Shown piece after piece: positions 27,213 through 35,712 of a stretch of 64,000 nt of DNA. The translations under genes were made by a program, and so were the position numbers. The notes under the pieces were generated by a model, which made no database searches, was not told the origin of the DNA, and saw only the letters and a list, made by a program, of their open reading frames with translations. How positions within the stretch are numbered: the first letter of the stretch is position 1; every line of letters starts with the position of its first letter. The stretch comes from a virus. The stretch is from positions 124,001-188,000 of the IMG/VR virus record IMGVR_UViG_3300029993_000005; one strand, written 5' to 3'.

Positions 27213-27440
27213 CTAGGTGCTCGTGCCTCGTCCGTTCATCCTCAGTAGTCGCTGTTCTTGTTCCCAATCATCGCGGCATTCTGTATTGCAGAATACGTGA
27301 GGCGATTTGACTGGCGTATCACAATAATAGCAGCTACCAGAGAATAATAACGTGCTTGACCTAGCACGATTACGAACGGCCTGTATTGCGCGAGCCATGT
27401 TTTCTGCCTCTGCGTCTTGAACAAAATCTAAATCATCCAT
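27213..27440 (-). CDS. Small zinc-finger protein (DksA/DUF2116-like)
   Basis: A 75-aa protein with an N-terminal helix (DFVQDAEAENMARAIQAVRN) and a C-terminal four-Cys site: CYYC...FCNTEC in SCYYCDTPVKSPHVFC and NTECRDDWEQEQRLL. The pattern resembles small C4 zinc-finger phage proteins of the DksA/TraR or DUF2116 type that may bind RNA polymerase. It sits between two fibre genes. A regulatory role is inference. Confidence 0.7.
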   Translation of the reverse strand: MDDLDFVQDAEAENMARAIQAVRNRARSSTLLFSGSCYYCDTPVKSPHVFCNTECRDDWEQEQRLLRMNGRGTST

Positions 27441-27506
27441 GAGCCTAAGTCCTGTTTTAGTGATATTTTTATTGTTACCGTTGCCACTATATAAAATTAA
27501 CAGGGC

Positions 27507-27526
27507 ACGATACTAACTTGTATCGT
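27507..27526. promoter_or_regulatory. Inverted repeat, possible operator
   Basis: ACGATAC-TAACTT-GTATCGT is a perfect 7-bp inverted repeat with a 6-base spacer. It lies in the only sizeable gap of the distal fibre operon, upstream of the zinc-finger gene, next to an A/T-rich ATTTTATATAG stretch on the minus strand. Confidence 0.4.
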
Positions 27527-27544
27527 TCACCAATTTATAAAACT

Positions 27545-27569
27545 AAGGCCCCCTGTACAAGCGGGCCTT
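27545..27569 (-). terminator. Terminator after the fibre gene at 27591
   Basis: AAGGCCC (27545-27551) pairs with GGGCCTT (27563-27569), followed on the minus strand by AGTTTTA. It also has a short T-run on the plus strand. It separates the fibre gene from the zinc-finger gene. Confidence 0.7.
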
Positions 27570-27590
27570 TTGTTAATTACTAACTTTGAA

Positions 27591-28832
27591 TTACGTACCT
27601 GTGTAAGTACCTTCATCCAGGGTCAATGCACTCGTATTGACCGAGAACACACCCGCGGACACAGACAGACCGGAACCAGCTTCGGCCAAGCCCAATGCCG
27701 ATGCAGTAGCCACCGGAAGATTTGCTGTAGGCACGGTTGCAACCCAGGTGGATACACCCGAGCCATTGGTAGACAAAATCAGGGAATCGCCAGATGAGGC
27801 ACCGACTTGAGCAGCAGATATGGTAGCAACCCAAGTAGGAGCACCTGCACCGCTGGTTGTGAGTACTAAATTATCACCAGCTGAGGCCCCCAATTGAGCA
27901 GCTGCAAACGTACCTGATGTAATAGACGCAGCGGTGAGCACAACAGCGCCAGTCTGACCATTAACTGAGGTAACAGCACCTTGTGTTGATATAGTGCTCC
28001 AAGCTGTACCGTTGGAGATTAAATAGTCACCACCGGCAAAGGTCAGCAACGTTCCTGAGGGTGGCGTGTACGTGCCCGCCGTACTAGCGATGTAGTACCA
28101 GCCCTTATTACCCGTAGCAGCCGCAGGAAGGGTAGTTGTACCCGGAATAAACGGTGCTTGATAGTCCACAGCACCAATCAGGGACGCCGGAATATTGGCC
28201 AAAGGCACTAAGCCACTCGAGTCCAGTGGCGCAACACCATTTGCCACGTTAATTTCTGACGTCGAAATACCACCCAAATAAGACAAAGCGGCAGCAGTCG
28301 TGGTCTCTGTGAATAACGTAGCACCAACGGTAGATGCACCAATTGCTGTTTGAGCCGCAGCTGTTGAGGCTGCGGTAAATACAGCAGCACCCACTGTCGT
28401 ACCGCCAAGACTAGTCACAGCCGCAGTTGCGCTGGCCGTGGTAAACAATGCTGCACCCAAAGTCGAGGCCCCGATAGCCGTCTGTGCAGCGCCGGTCGAA
28501 GCAGCGGTGAAAACTGCTGAACCTACGGTAGTACCGCCCAAGGCCGTGACTGCAGCAGCTGCGGTACTGGCCGTAAATACAGCGTTACCAACAGTAGAAG
28601 CTCCAAGATTGGTGGGGGTTAATGTCACGTTGCCTGAAACCGGACTTACGCTATTAACCGAAGTAACGGTCCCGCCACCCGCACCACCCAGCGAAACTAC
28701 AACGCCACTGGAATTTAGTGCATACAACTTTTCATCTGCCGTGTTAATTGCTAATTGACCGGCAACCAATTCATCAGCACCTGGAATTAATCCTGGTGTG
28801 GAACTACGTTTCATTTGGACAACTGCAGCCAT
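27591..28832 (-). CDS. Tail fibre protein with short-motif repeats
   Basis: A 413-aa protein. The N-terminus carries the attachment motif KRSSTPGLIPGADELVAGQL. The shaft is made of ~17-residue repeats alternating AQTAIGASTVGAALFTTA and AVTSLGGTTVGAAVFTAA (about residues 70-190). A beta-rich distal part follows (VDYQAPFIPGTTTLPAAATG, GWYYIASTAGTYTPPSGTLL) ending with three SGSTW-VAT type blocks. The repeats suggest a long thin trimeric rod. Confidence 0.75.
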   Translation of the reverse strand: MAAVVQMKRSSTPGLIPGADELVAGQLAINTADEKLYALNSSGVVVSLGGAGGGTVTSVNSVSPVSGNVTLTPTNLGASTVGNAVFTASTAAAAVTALGGTTVGSAVFTAASTGAAQTAIGASTLGAALFTTASATAAVTSLGGTTVGAAVFTAASTAAAQTAIGASTVGATLFTETTTAAALSYLGGISTSEINVANGVAPLDSSGLVPLANIPASLIGAVDYQAPFIPGTTTLPAAATGNKGWYYIASTAGTYTPPSGTLLTFAGGDYLISNGTAWSTISTQGAVTSVNGQTGAVVLTAASITSGTFAAAQLGASAGDNLVLTTSGAGAPTWVATISAAQVGASSGDSLILSTNGSGVSTWVATVPTANLPVATASALGLAEAGSGLSVSAGVFSVNTSALTLDEGTYTGT

Positions 28833-28853
28833 GATAGACTACTCCTTAAAATA

Positions 28854-29402
28854 TTAACCAACGAATGCACCCGCATCAAGAAAGTCTTGCAACGGTTCCC
28901 ACGTACCGTCAACCCTGACAAAAGGTTCGTCAGGTACTACCGGAGCTTCCGGTACCGCTGCCGACGCCGGAGTCATAGTAGAAGTTTGTACTACTAAATA
29001 CACATCATTCGCAGAAGCTGGAGATTCTAAGGTAAGTCCTGTTTCACCTACGGTGTAATTAACAACTTGTACGCCGTATCTGTAGACCAGAATATTCGCG
29101 GTTCCTGATGGACCTACCTGAAGCAAAGTTGAACCTTGATTGGGAAAACAAATAAAGGTGGAACTGACAGTGAATAATTGATCACAGAACACAGCGAATG
29201 GTGCCATGTACCTCCATTGTCCACCTTGAGAGTTAATAACCCATTGATAAATACCTGCAATAGCACTACCGTTGTTCTGTGTCAGAATCACACTTAAACT
29301 TTCAGATGGTTCTAAGGGTAGACTATCAACCGTCGGTGATTGACTAGGCACCAAGGTACCATTTGACTGGACAACTGTGTAGGGGAAAAATATTAAACTC
29401 AT
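28854..29402 (-). CDS. Fibre-associated protein sharing the N-terminal domain of the large fibre
   Basis: A 182-aa protein. The first ~100 residues (AGIYQWVINSQGGQWRYMAP, FAVFCDQLF, ANILVYRYGVQV) match the N-terminal domain of the 1054-aa fibre at 36590-39754 (MYLFDGSQWRFVLPYTFVCE). It ends with a Pro/Val linker and a short WEPLQDFLDAGAFVG tail. It looks like a short or truncated fibre or an adaptor. Role inferred from the shared domain. Confidence 0.6.
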   Translation of the reverse strand: MSLIFFPYTVVQSNGTLVPSQSPTVDSLPLEPSESLSVILTQNNGSAIAGIYQWVINSQGGQWRYMAPFAVFCDQLFTVSSTFICFPNQGSTLLQVGPSGTANILVYRYGVQVVNYTVGETGLTLESPASANDVYLVVQTSTMTPASAAVPEAPVVPDEPFVRVDGTWEPLQDFLDAGAFVG

Positions 29403-29445
29403 GGTCTACCTCGGTGACTAGTCGTTGATTTTATACAGTGGTTAG

Positions 29446-30093
29446 TTATTCCCCACCTTCTTTATTTTCTGTTGGTGCTTCTAATTGATACGTATTCGGA
29501 CTCAAGAGTTCCAATCCATCCATTGCTGTTGCGGCAGTGAGCTTAAGTCTTGCCTGATAGACATTTTTAATATGCGGAACAATCCGTGTATGGAACTCCG
29601 GATGACAGCGCATGGTGTTCAGGTGATCGGCCGGAATCGATCCTTGGCTAATCATGTAGTTCTCGACTCTGGCTTGAAGTTCAAGTAACCATTCCTCTTG
29701 CTGACAAGCTTCAGTAGCTTCAAGCAAGGGAAGGTGAGCGTATTTGCGATGAGGCTCAAGCTTATCCATGTTTTCTTGGATATCTACGAGTTCCATCTTA
29801 GCTGCTTGCAAATTCATTTCCCATGTAGGGACATCAGCCAAGGCTTCAGCAATATCGGCTCTAGCATAAAGTTTCTCGCTAGGCTTTGCCTTTGGATCAT
29901 CCAATACCTCTTCAGCAGCCATGATCTTGGCATCACGTTTGAGTTTCTGTGCTTCAGCATGCCTAAGCTTGCCCTCGATATCTATCTTCTGCCCGTACAT
30001 CAAGGACCATGCACCATCTGCGGTTTTGCAATCACCGGCCATGAAATACGTTAATTGGAATTTGGAGTTCTGACGATGTGGTTTTGAGTTCAA
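29446..30093 (-). CDS. Helical protein of unknown function
   Basis: A 215-aa protein, mostly charged alpha-helix and coiled coil (KLRHAEAQKLKRDAKIMAAE, EPHRKYAHLPLLEATEACQQ). The start is TTG at 30093, which keeps the segment RQNSKFQLTYFMAGDCKTAD that precedes the helices; the next ATG (30042) lacks a good SD. Similar coiled-coil proteins occur among phage fibre genes. No enzyme motif. Confidence 0.65.
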   Translation of the reverse strand: MNSKPHRQNSKFQLTYFMAGDCKTADGAWSLMYGQKIDIEGKLRHAEAQKLKRDAKIMAAEEVLDDPKAKPSEKLYARADIAEALADVPTWEMNLQAAKMELVDIQENMDKLEPHRKYAHLPLLEATEACQQEEWLLELQARVENYMISQGSIPADHLNTMRCHPEFHTRIVPHIKNVYQARLKLTAATAMDGLELLSPNTYQLEAPTENKEGGE

Positions 30094-30151
30094 TTTGGTA
30101 CCTATATTTGTAGGAAGGGGTTTTGACTTTATTGTTTTGGACTACTAATTT

Positions 30152-30508
30152 CTATTCTTCCCATTCAGGAATTTCTACGGTTTGTCCTGCTAACTTATGC
30201 GTGCAGTCATTCAAGAATTGAATCATCCCATCCTTAATAAACGAGTGACACACCATAGCCTTCTTTTCCTGCACTATCTCGCCGCTCTTAATCTTTGACC
30301 TAATCTCTGGATTAGACGCGGACGGAAACCACTGGTCCCATTTAACTAATACACTAGGGCTAACAGTTGGAAAGAATACATTGCCATTAAACGTCCAGAC
30401 AGGGTGGCCGGTTCCCGCCACATGCACCATGTGCATGGACTCACAACCAGGACACTCAAACAACATAGATTTTGTTCCGTTTGGTTTGTCTTTGGTATAA
30501 AATTTCAT
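30152..30508 (-). CDS. DUF6527-type phage protein
   Basis: A 118-aa protein with the landmarks of the DUF6527 family: CPGCESMHMVHV, the WTFNGNVFFPTVSPSVLV block, CHSFIKDGMIQFLNDCTHKL and the ending AGQTVEIPEW. The Cys and His residues suggest a metal site. Function of the family is unknown; it is common among phage tail and lysis-region genes. Confidence 0.8.
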   Translation of the reverse strand: MKFYTKDKPNGTKSMLFECPGCESMHMVHVAGTGHPVWTFNGNVFFPTVSPSVLVKWDQWFPSASNPEIRSKIKSGEIVQEKKAMVCHSFIKDGMIQFLNDCTHKLAGQTVEIPEWEE

Positions 30509-30535
30509 GGCTTAACCTGTCTGGGATTTTAGTTA

Positions 30536-31144
30536 CTAGGGAGCAACCCAAACGATTGCTTGAATTTCATCAATCGCACTATCGGTTGACGTTGTGATAG
30601 CCAAGATCGAAGCAGCTAGTGTCAAATTCTGATTGATAATTGCTTGTTTATTAGTTTCGCTATCAGTCAATACTTGCTGAATTTGTGCAGCTGTATGGGC
30701 AACCATAGCACCGACACCACTTGAATTGGTACAATAGAGTTGCGTCGTCCAACCCCCAACTTGTCCTGCTGCGGTAAACGAAAGTGCAGAAGCACCTAGG
30801 ATATTTAGTTGATCCTGTACTTGAGACGGATAGGTATAAGCCGAACCCAAGGCACTAGAGGTAAAACCAGCAACCAATGCCGCTTGATACCCGGTAGCCA
30901 CGATTGCAATCTGTTGAGACTGAATACCGGATAGACCATATAGAAGAACTTCAACCTCTTCAAGCGTCAGAGTACCAGCAGTGTCCACCCAATATTGAGT
31001 GCGATCCGCTGCATTCGTGGAATACGGATTCCATGTTGGTGTGGTAGCGTACAGCGATACAAACGTCGAGGGTAATGTCGGTTCCGAATAACCTTCGCCT
31101 TCAGGGGTCAACGGATACACCAACGGTGAGTACATGGTTGTCAT
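30536..31144 (-). CDS. Tail fibre assembly-like protein, copy 1
   Basis: A 202-aa protein. A first half with NPYSTNAADRTQYWVDTAGT and a second half with AGFTSSALGSAYTYPSQVQD and VAHTAAQIQQVLTDSETNKQ. The second half resembles the fibre-assembly module of the DUF4376 type. It is paralogous to the gene at 31500-32117, with identical starts (MTTMYS, LVYPLTPEG). It probably chaperones one of the neighbouring fibres. Confidence 0.65.
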   Translation of the reverse strand: MTTMYSPLVYPLTPEGEGYSEPTLPSTFVSLYATTPTWNPYSTNAADRTQYWVDTAGTLTLEEVEVLLYGLSGIQSQQIAIVATGYQAALVAGFTSSALGSAYTYPSQVQDQLNILGASALSFTAAGQVGGWTTQLYCTNSSGVGAMVAHTAAQIQQVLTDSETNKQAIINQNLTLAASILAITTSTDSAIDEIQAIVWVAP

Positions 31145-31169
31145 CTTATTTCCTTAGTTACGATTACGG

Positions 31170-31493
31170 TCAGTAAGGTACAACAAACCCAGCCGGAACC
31201 GGGATCGTTGCATTAGATAGGCAATGGCCCTTGCCCATTAGGTGATCGATCATTGGGCCGATAATCTGTGCCCAACGTTTGCCTTGAATCAAAGCGTTAC
31301 CGGTCCTAGCACTTATGGTCTGAATAGGAGGACCACCGAACAAGGAGTTGCCTTCTTCACCCTCAGCGATTTCCATATTCTTGGCCCTGTTCTTCGACCC
31401 AAACAGTGCTTGAGCTACCAAGAACAGGGCCAGAAATGGCATGAAGACGATGCATATTACGGCTAGGCCAAACAGCTGAAGTCTAGTCATCAT
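31170..31493 (-). CDS. Small membrane protein of unknown function
   Basis: A 107-aa protein with one N-terminal hydrophobic helix (LFGLAVICIVFMPFLALFLV, residues ~6-30) and a soluble tail (RTGNALIQGKRWAQIIGPMI). It lies between the two assembly-like paralogues. No function seen; it could insert in the host membrane. Confidence 0.6.
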   Translation of the reverse strand: MMTRLQLFGLAVICIVFMPFLALFLVAQALFGSKNRAKNMEIAEGEEGNSLFGGPPIQTISARTGNALIQGKRWAQIIGPMIDHLMGKGHCLSNATIPVPAGFVVPY

Positions 31494-31499
31494 CGTTCC

Positions 31500-32117
31500 T
31501 TACGCGACAGAAGGTGCAGCCCACACAATGGCTTGAACTGCGTCCACTGGATTAGGCGTAGCGTTGGTAACGGCCATGATCTGACCTGCTAACACAATGT
31601 TCTGCTGGATATTAGCCAATTTCGAAGCTACGAAGTCAGAGCCTACCTGTTGGATTTGTGCAGCCGTGTGGGCACGCATTTCCCAGTTACCGGTGGAGTC
31701 TGCGCACCAGAACGTAGTAGTCCATCCTGCCGCCTGACTAGCAGCCAACTGCGACAGGGTGATTTCCCCGTTAAGATTCAGTTGATCTTGTAGCTGAGAC
31801 GGGTATGTGTAGGCCTCACCTAATGCACTGGATGTAAAGCCTGCGAAGATCGCGGCCTGACATCCGGCACTAACCAATGCTACCTGTGCGGTCTGAATAC
31901 CCGTTAGGCCGATCAGCAGAATCTCTACTTCTTCGACGGTGAGAGTGCCCGCTGTATCCGCCCAGTATTCCGTGCGGTCGGCCACATTAGCCGAATAGGG
32001 ATTCCATGTTGGGCTGATACCGTATTGGCTAACGAATGTCGACGGCAGCTCAGGTCTGGAATAACCTTGTCCTTCTGGGGTCAGTGGGTAGACTAAAGCT
32101 GAATACATGGTTGTCAT
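31500..32117 (-). CDS. Tail fibre assembly-like protein, copy 2
   Basis: A 205-aa paralogue of 30536-31144 (NPYSANVADRTEYWADTAGT, AGFTSSALGEAYTYPSQLQD, RAHTAAQIQQVGSDF). It follows the 693-residue fibre reading by 13 bases, so it is the likely assembly partner of that fibre. The two copies are roughly half identical by eye. Confidence 0.65.
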   Translation of the reverse strand: MTTMYSALVYPLTPEGQGYSRPELPSTFVSQYGISPTWNPYSANVADRTEYWADTAGTLTVEEVEILLIGLTGIQTAQVALVSAGCQAAIFAGFTSSALGEAYTYPSQLQDQLNLNGEITLSQLAASQAAGWTTTFWCADSTGNWEMRAHTAAQIQQVGSDFVASKLANIQQNIVLAGQIMAVTNATPNPVDAVQAIVWAAPSVA

Positions 32118-32130
32118 TTCATTTCCTTAA

Positions 32131-34206
32131 TTACATGTTGACGCCGAGATTGCCATTGTTGACCGAAGCGCCTGCGAAGAGGGTGGCCGTTAGAACCGTA
32201 CCTGCGACCACCGTATCACCACTGTAGGTTATGACGTTGGTTGTCGTCGACGTGTTACCTATTGCAAAGATACCAGTCATAGAATTGCCAGCGGCATTAC
32301 CGAAAGACGTTGTGGTCGTTAGGCCCGTACCAGCGACAACTGTTGCACCAGAATACGTAAAGGTGTTTGTCGTCGAAGTGCTGTTACCTAAAGCGAAGAT
32401 ACCTATGTTGCCGTTACCTGCGGCCATACCGCGATAAGCACTGGTACTCAGAGACGTGCTGGAGGCAACAGTGTTTCCGCTGTATGTGTAAGCATCTGTG
32501 GCGGCCGACGTGTTCGAAATCGCAAAGATACCGGTTGTCGAATTACCTGCTGCCGTACCTGCAATCATGTTGCCCGTCAACCCCGTACCTGCCGCAGTGG
32601 TATCACCGCTATAGGTTAGGATGTTGGTTGTGGTCGAAGAGTTACCCATTGCAAATATACCGACCGTGGTATTACCAGCAGCCCCACCACCACCCAACAC
32701 AGCGGTTAATGCGGTCGATGCCACCACACCAGCCGTCGCAAACGTAAACGCGTTCATCGTTGTGCTACCAGACGATCCGCCTAATGCCAGATAACCTATT
32801 GAGCTTGTACCCGCACCCGCACCACTGCTAACGTTGGCCGTCATTGCTGTCGAGGCTGCAACCAAGTTACCGCTATACGTGTATTTGTTTGATGTCGTAG
32901 TGGTGTTACCAGTGGCAAATATTGAGTACGTACCATCTGGGTTTTTGAACTGCGTGAGCGATGCGAGTAACGTGTAGGTCGCGCTTGCTGTTTTAAGAAT
33001 CGTGAATGTGTACTGGTCTACACCATTCTGATTACCCGTGCTCGGGGTTATACCACCCAACCACCGGGGAGTTATTGCTGTACCGTCTATCTCGAACGCA
33101 TTAGCAACATATGCGGTAGTACCCTGGGTAGCCATCAGCACGGCCGTCATCGAATCACCAACAGACATCGCAGTGTTCAGCGAGGTCGACGACGAGAACG
33201 CAAAGTTTATAGTCCAGTTGTTTGCTGCGTTGGTGGTGTAATACTGAACCTTACCACTTGCCAGATATAGATTCTGCGTTGAGCTAGGAGCTGCACCTAC
33301 CACATCTGCAAGGTCCGTGGTGTTAGTAAGCTTGATTGCCTGAGCTGTTGCTGAACCATTGAATATCTGTGTAGTTGAATAAGGACTACCTGAACCACCG
33401 CTTGGTGCCGTCGACTGCCAAGTTGTACCGTTGGATGTTAATACGTTTCCAGAAGTACCTGGAGCTACAGTTTGTAGTGCTGACGTTCCATTACCTAACA
33501 ATACATCATTGGCTGCTAGCGTTGCAGCCCCCGTACCGCCCGATGCTACACCTAAAGCGGTTCCAATATTCAGCGCACCTCCGATACCCACACCGCCCGT
33601 AACAACTAAGGCCCCAGTGGAACTAGACGTTGAGGCTGTCGAAGCCGTGACAGTCGTTGCCCCATTGGACGTCAGGGTCGTGAAGGCCCCCGTACTCGGT
33701 GTAGTCGAGCCAACGGGAGTCCCATTCAAGGCTGCAATAGTTAATGAATTAGCATTAATTGCACCGCTTACACCTAGGCCTCCAGTAATAACCAAGGTGC
33801 CTGTCGTTGTGGACGACGAAGCAGTGCCAGCGGTCATTGTTACTGCCCCCGATGCAGCCAAAGTGGTGAATGAAGCAGTGGATGCGGTAGAACTACCGAT
33901 TGGAGTATTTTGCAAAGAACCTGCGTACACAGCACCACTAATACCTAGGCCCCCAGTAATAACTAGAGTTCCTGTCGTAGTGCTAGTGCTTGCTGTTCCT
34001 GCTGTTAAAGTCGAGGCACCTGAGGCCGTCAACGTAGTAAATGATGCAGCACTTCCATTACCCGTAATTTGGATGATAGCCGATCCAGTACCCACATAAA
34101 GCAAACCTGAAGACAAATTAACAGCTAGTTGCCCGGCTACCAATTCATCTGATCCAGGTACTAGTCCCGGACTTGAACTTCTTTTTAACTGGACAACTGC
34201 AGTCAT
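32131..34206 (-). CDS. Tail fibre protein with six-unit propeller-like repeat domain
   Basis: A 691-aa protein started at the ATG at 34206 (AAGGGG just upstream; a GTG two codons earlier is also possible). The N-terminus has the motif KRSSSPGLVPGSDELVAGQL. The shaft uses repeats of TLTAGTASTSTTTGTLVITG type. The C-terminal ~280 residues hold six ~43-residue repeats with the signature GNSTTGIFAISN, YTYSGNTVASST, ending with a partial strand (NNGNLGVNM). The repeats match two stand-alone proteins (35713-36588, 43208-44080). A beta-propeller receptor-binding head is the inferred fold. Confidence 0.75.
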   Translation of the reverse strand: MTAVVQLKRSSSPGLVPGSDELVAGQLAVNLSSGLLYVGTGSAIIQITGNGSAASFTTLTASGASTLTAGTASTSTTTGTLVITGGLGISGAVYAGSLQNTPIGSSTASTASFTTLAASGAVTMTAGTASSSTTTGTLVITGGLGVSGAINANSLTIAALNGTPVGSTTPSTGAFTTLTSNGATTVTASTASTSSSTGALVVTGGVGIGGALNIGTALGVASGGTGAATLAANDVLLGNGTSALQTVAPGTSGNVLTSNGTTWQSTAPSGGSGSPYSTTQIFNGSATAQAIKLTNTTDLADVVGAAPSSTQNLYLASGKVQYYTTNAANNWTINFAFSSSTSLNTAMSVGDSMTAVLMATQGTTAYVANAFEIDGTAITPRWLGGITPSTGNQNGVDQYTFTILKTASATYTLLASLTQFKNPDGTYSIFATGNTTTTSNKYTYSGNLVAASTAMTANVSSGAGAGTSSIGYLALGGSSGSTTMNAFTFATAGVVASTALTAVLGGGGAAGNTTVGIFAMGNSSTTTNILTYSGDTTAAGTGLTGNMIAGTAAGNSTTGIFAISNTSAATDAYTYSGNTVASSTSLSTSAYRGMAAGNGNIGIFALGNSTSTTNTFTYSGATVVAGTGLTTTTSFGNAAGNSMTGIFAIGNTSTTTNVITYSGDTVVAGTVLTATLFAGASVNNGNLGVNM

Positions 34207-34257
34207 GATCACCCCTTAGTATTTTGCTTGTTCCTCACCCTGTCATAAAATTGCACC

Positions 34258-35061
34258 TTACTTATATAGGCCTTTCAGGATTTCTTTTGCTTTTTCATAC
34301 TTAGATTTATCCTTGGCCGATGCATTGCCGCCCTGGCGATTAACGTAGAAATTTAACCTTTCCATGGCTTTAGCTTCACTATCGGATGCACGTTTCAAGG
34401 TCTTTGCTATGTGATCAGCGCTCTTTGTGAACGTACCTTCTGGAACAACTCCGTGTTCAGGTTTCACGTCTTTAATCCATTTATCCGCCTCAACTTCTAC
34501 ACTACCTATAGACGTGCTGTTACCTGGGTTTTGCAATGAGTTATAAATAGAGGCCTCAAGTTTTTCGACCTCAACTAAGCGTAGAGCTGCTTTGATACTT
34601 AATTTATCATTCGGCATTTGCAAATCCTTTAATTGATCTTCTAGGATTCCTAAGCCACCACCTACAGGATCATCTAGGTTATGACCTGGTGGCAGTGCGT
34701 ATAAAGGGTATCCAGCGCTAGCAGTTTCTGCAGGTTGCCCATAGGCTTGTCGTAATGCGTTCTTTGCATCGTAGAGACGGGCTTTATCCCCACCTTGAAG
34801 ATTACGCCCCTGGCTGTTTATATACCCAGAAAGTTTTGACATCGCCTGCTTGTAGTCCGTCGAATGCTGCTTCAATACATGAGCAATTTCAGAAGCACTT
34901 TTTGTGTACGTACCCTCAGGCAACACCTGATCTGGTTTTCGGGCCTTACCTTTGTAGCCCTGCTTCATTTCCCGCTGCCACTGGTAGTTCTTATTATTGT
35001 TTGGCGGATCAGTTACCTGAGTTTCAGCCAAGAGACGATGCACAGCTTTGCTGAGGTTCAT
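34258..35061 (-). CDS. Protein with two DUF3175-like units
   Basis: A 267-aa protein. An internal duplication is clear: EGTYTKSASEIAHVLKQHST with AMSKLSGYINSQGRNLQGGD (residues ~48-105), and EGTFTKSADHIAKTLKRASD with AMERLNFYVNRQGGNASAKD (~205-265). Each matches the DUF3175 pattern (xFYINRxGxNL then a helical end). The linker holds a Pro/Gly stretch. Function unknown. Confidence 0.7.
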   Translation of the reverse strand: MNLSKAVHRLLAETQVTDPPNNNKNYQWQREMKQGYKGKARKPDQVLPEGTYTKSASEIAHVLKQHSTDYKQAMSKLSGYINSQGRNLQGGDKARLYDAKNALRQAYGQPAETASAGYPLYALPPGHNLDDPVGGGLGILEDQLKDLQMPNDKLSIKAALRLVEVEKLEASIYNSLQNPGNSTSIGSVEVEADKWIKDVKPEHGVVPEGTFTKSADHIAKTLKRASDSEAKAMERLNFYVNRQGGNASAKDKSKYEKAKEILKGLYK

Positions 35062-35075
35062 TTAGCAGTCCTATA

Positions 35076-35675
35076 TTAGATAGAAGTTTTAGAGAGCCAC
35101 CCAGTCGTCACATCGTAGGCTTCCCACTGTTCAACTGTAGTGAGCTTAACTATTGCTTCGTGATGAACTTTCTCATTAGAGAAATTCTGTTGAATAACAG
35201 ATGTCACGGCCGTACACAACTTGTTAGCTTGTTGAGGATTAATAGTTAGCCATACATTGTTTGGGGCCTTGAAGTCAATTGAGGATCCGGACCCATAATT
35301 AGCTAAGTCTCTAAGATAAAGCCACGTAGTGTTATCGACTACTAGTGAGGCCCCGTTCATAGCGATTTCAATATCCTGACAAGCTAGCCAACGTTTATTT
35401 GCTACCTTGGTCAGAAGAATTTTCTGCCCTTCTGTTACTGTTACTGGCGTCTGAATCCAAGTCTTGACATAGGAAATTCCTTGTTCCTCAGGTACGCCTT
35501 CTACAGTAGTTATAAACATTGAGGCTTGCGGCTTTGGTGTAGCTATTAACTCTGCAACGTCAAAACCTTGAAGGTGATGTGCTTTTAATTCTGCCGGAAA
35601 TGATACTAATGGGTGTCTTAATCGAAGTTCCGTTTCAGACATTACTGTTTTTGTTTTACGATCAATCAACAACAT
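35076..35675 (-). CDS. Tail fibre assembly protein (DUF4376-like)
   Basis: A 199-aa protein. The N-terminal part ends with a proline-rich linker (ELIATPKPQ). The C-terminal ~100 residues fit DUF4376: WLACQDIEIAMNGASLVVDN, WLYLRDLANYGSGSSIDF, LTTVEQWEAYDVTTGW. Such proteins are fibre-tip chaperones encoded next to the fibre. It lies between the stand-alone propeller-like gene and the DUF3175-like gene. Confidence 0.75.
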   Translation of the reverse strand: MLLIDRKTKTVMSETELRLRHPLVSFPAELKAHHLQGFDVAELIATPKPQASMFITTVEGVPEEQGISYVKTWIQTPVTVTEGQKILLTKVANKRWLACQDIEIAMNGASLVVDNTTWLYLRDLANYGSGSSIDFKAPNNVWLTINPQQANKLCTAVTSVIQQNFSNEKVHHEAIVKLTTVEQWEAYDVTTGWLSKTSI

Positions 35676-35712
35676 TGTTCCCCCTAGCTACCGATGTTTT
35701 GAGTGCAGGCCA

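Noticed and set aside
33431-34099. Long plus-strand open frame opposite a fibre gene (also near 37404, 45431 and 47222).
   Set aside because: Low-complexity Val/Pro/Ala composition mirrors the Thr/Ala/Gly repeats of the minus-strand fibre; no SD, and it lies wholly inside a recognised gene.
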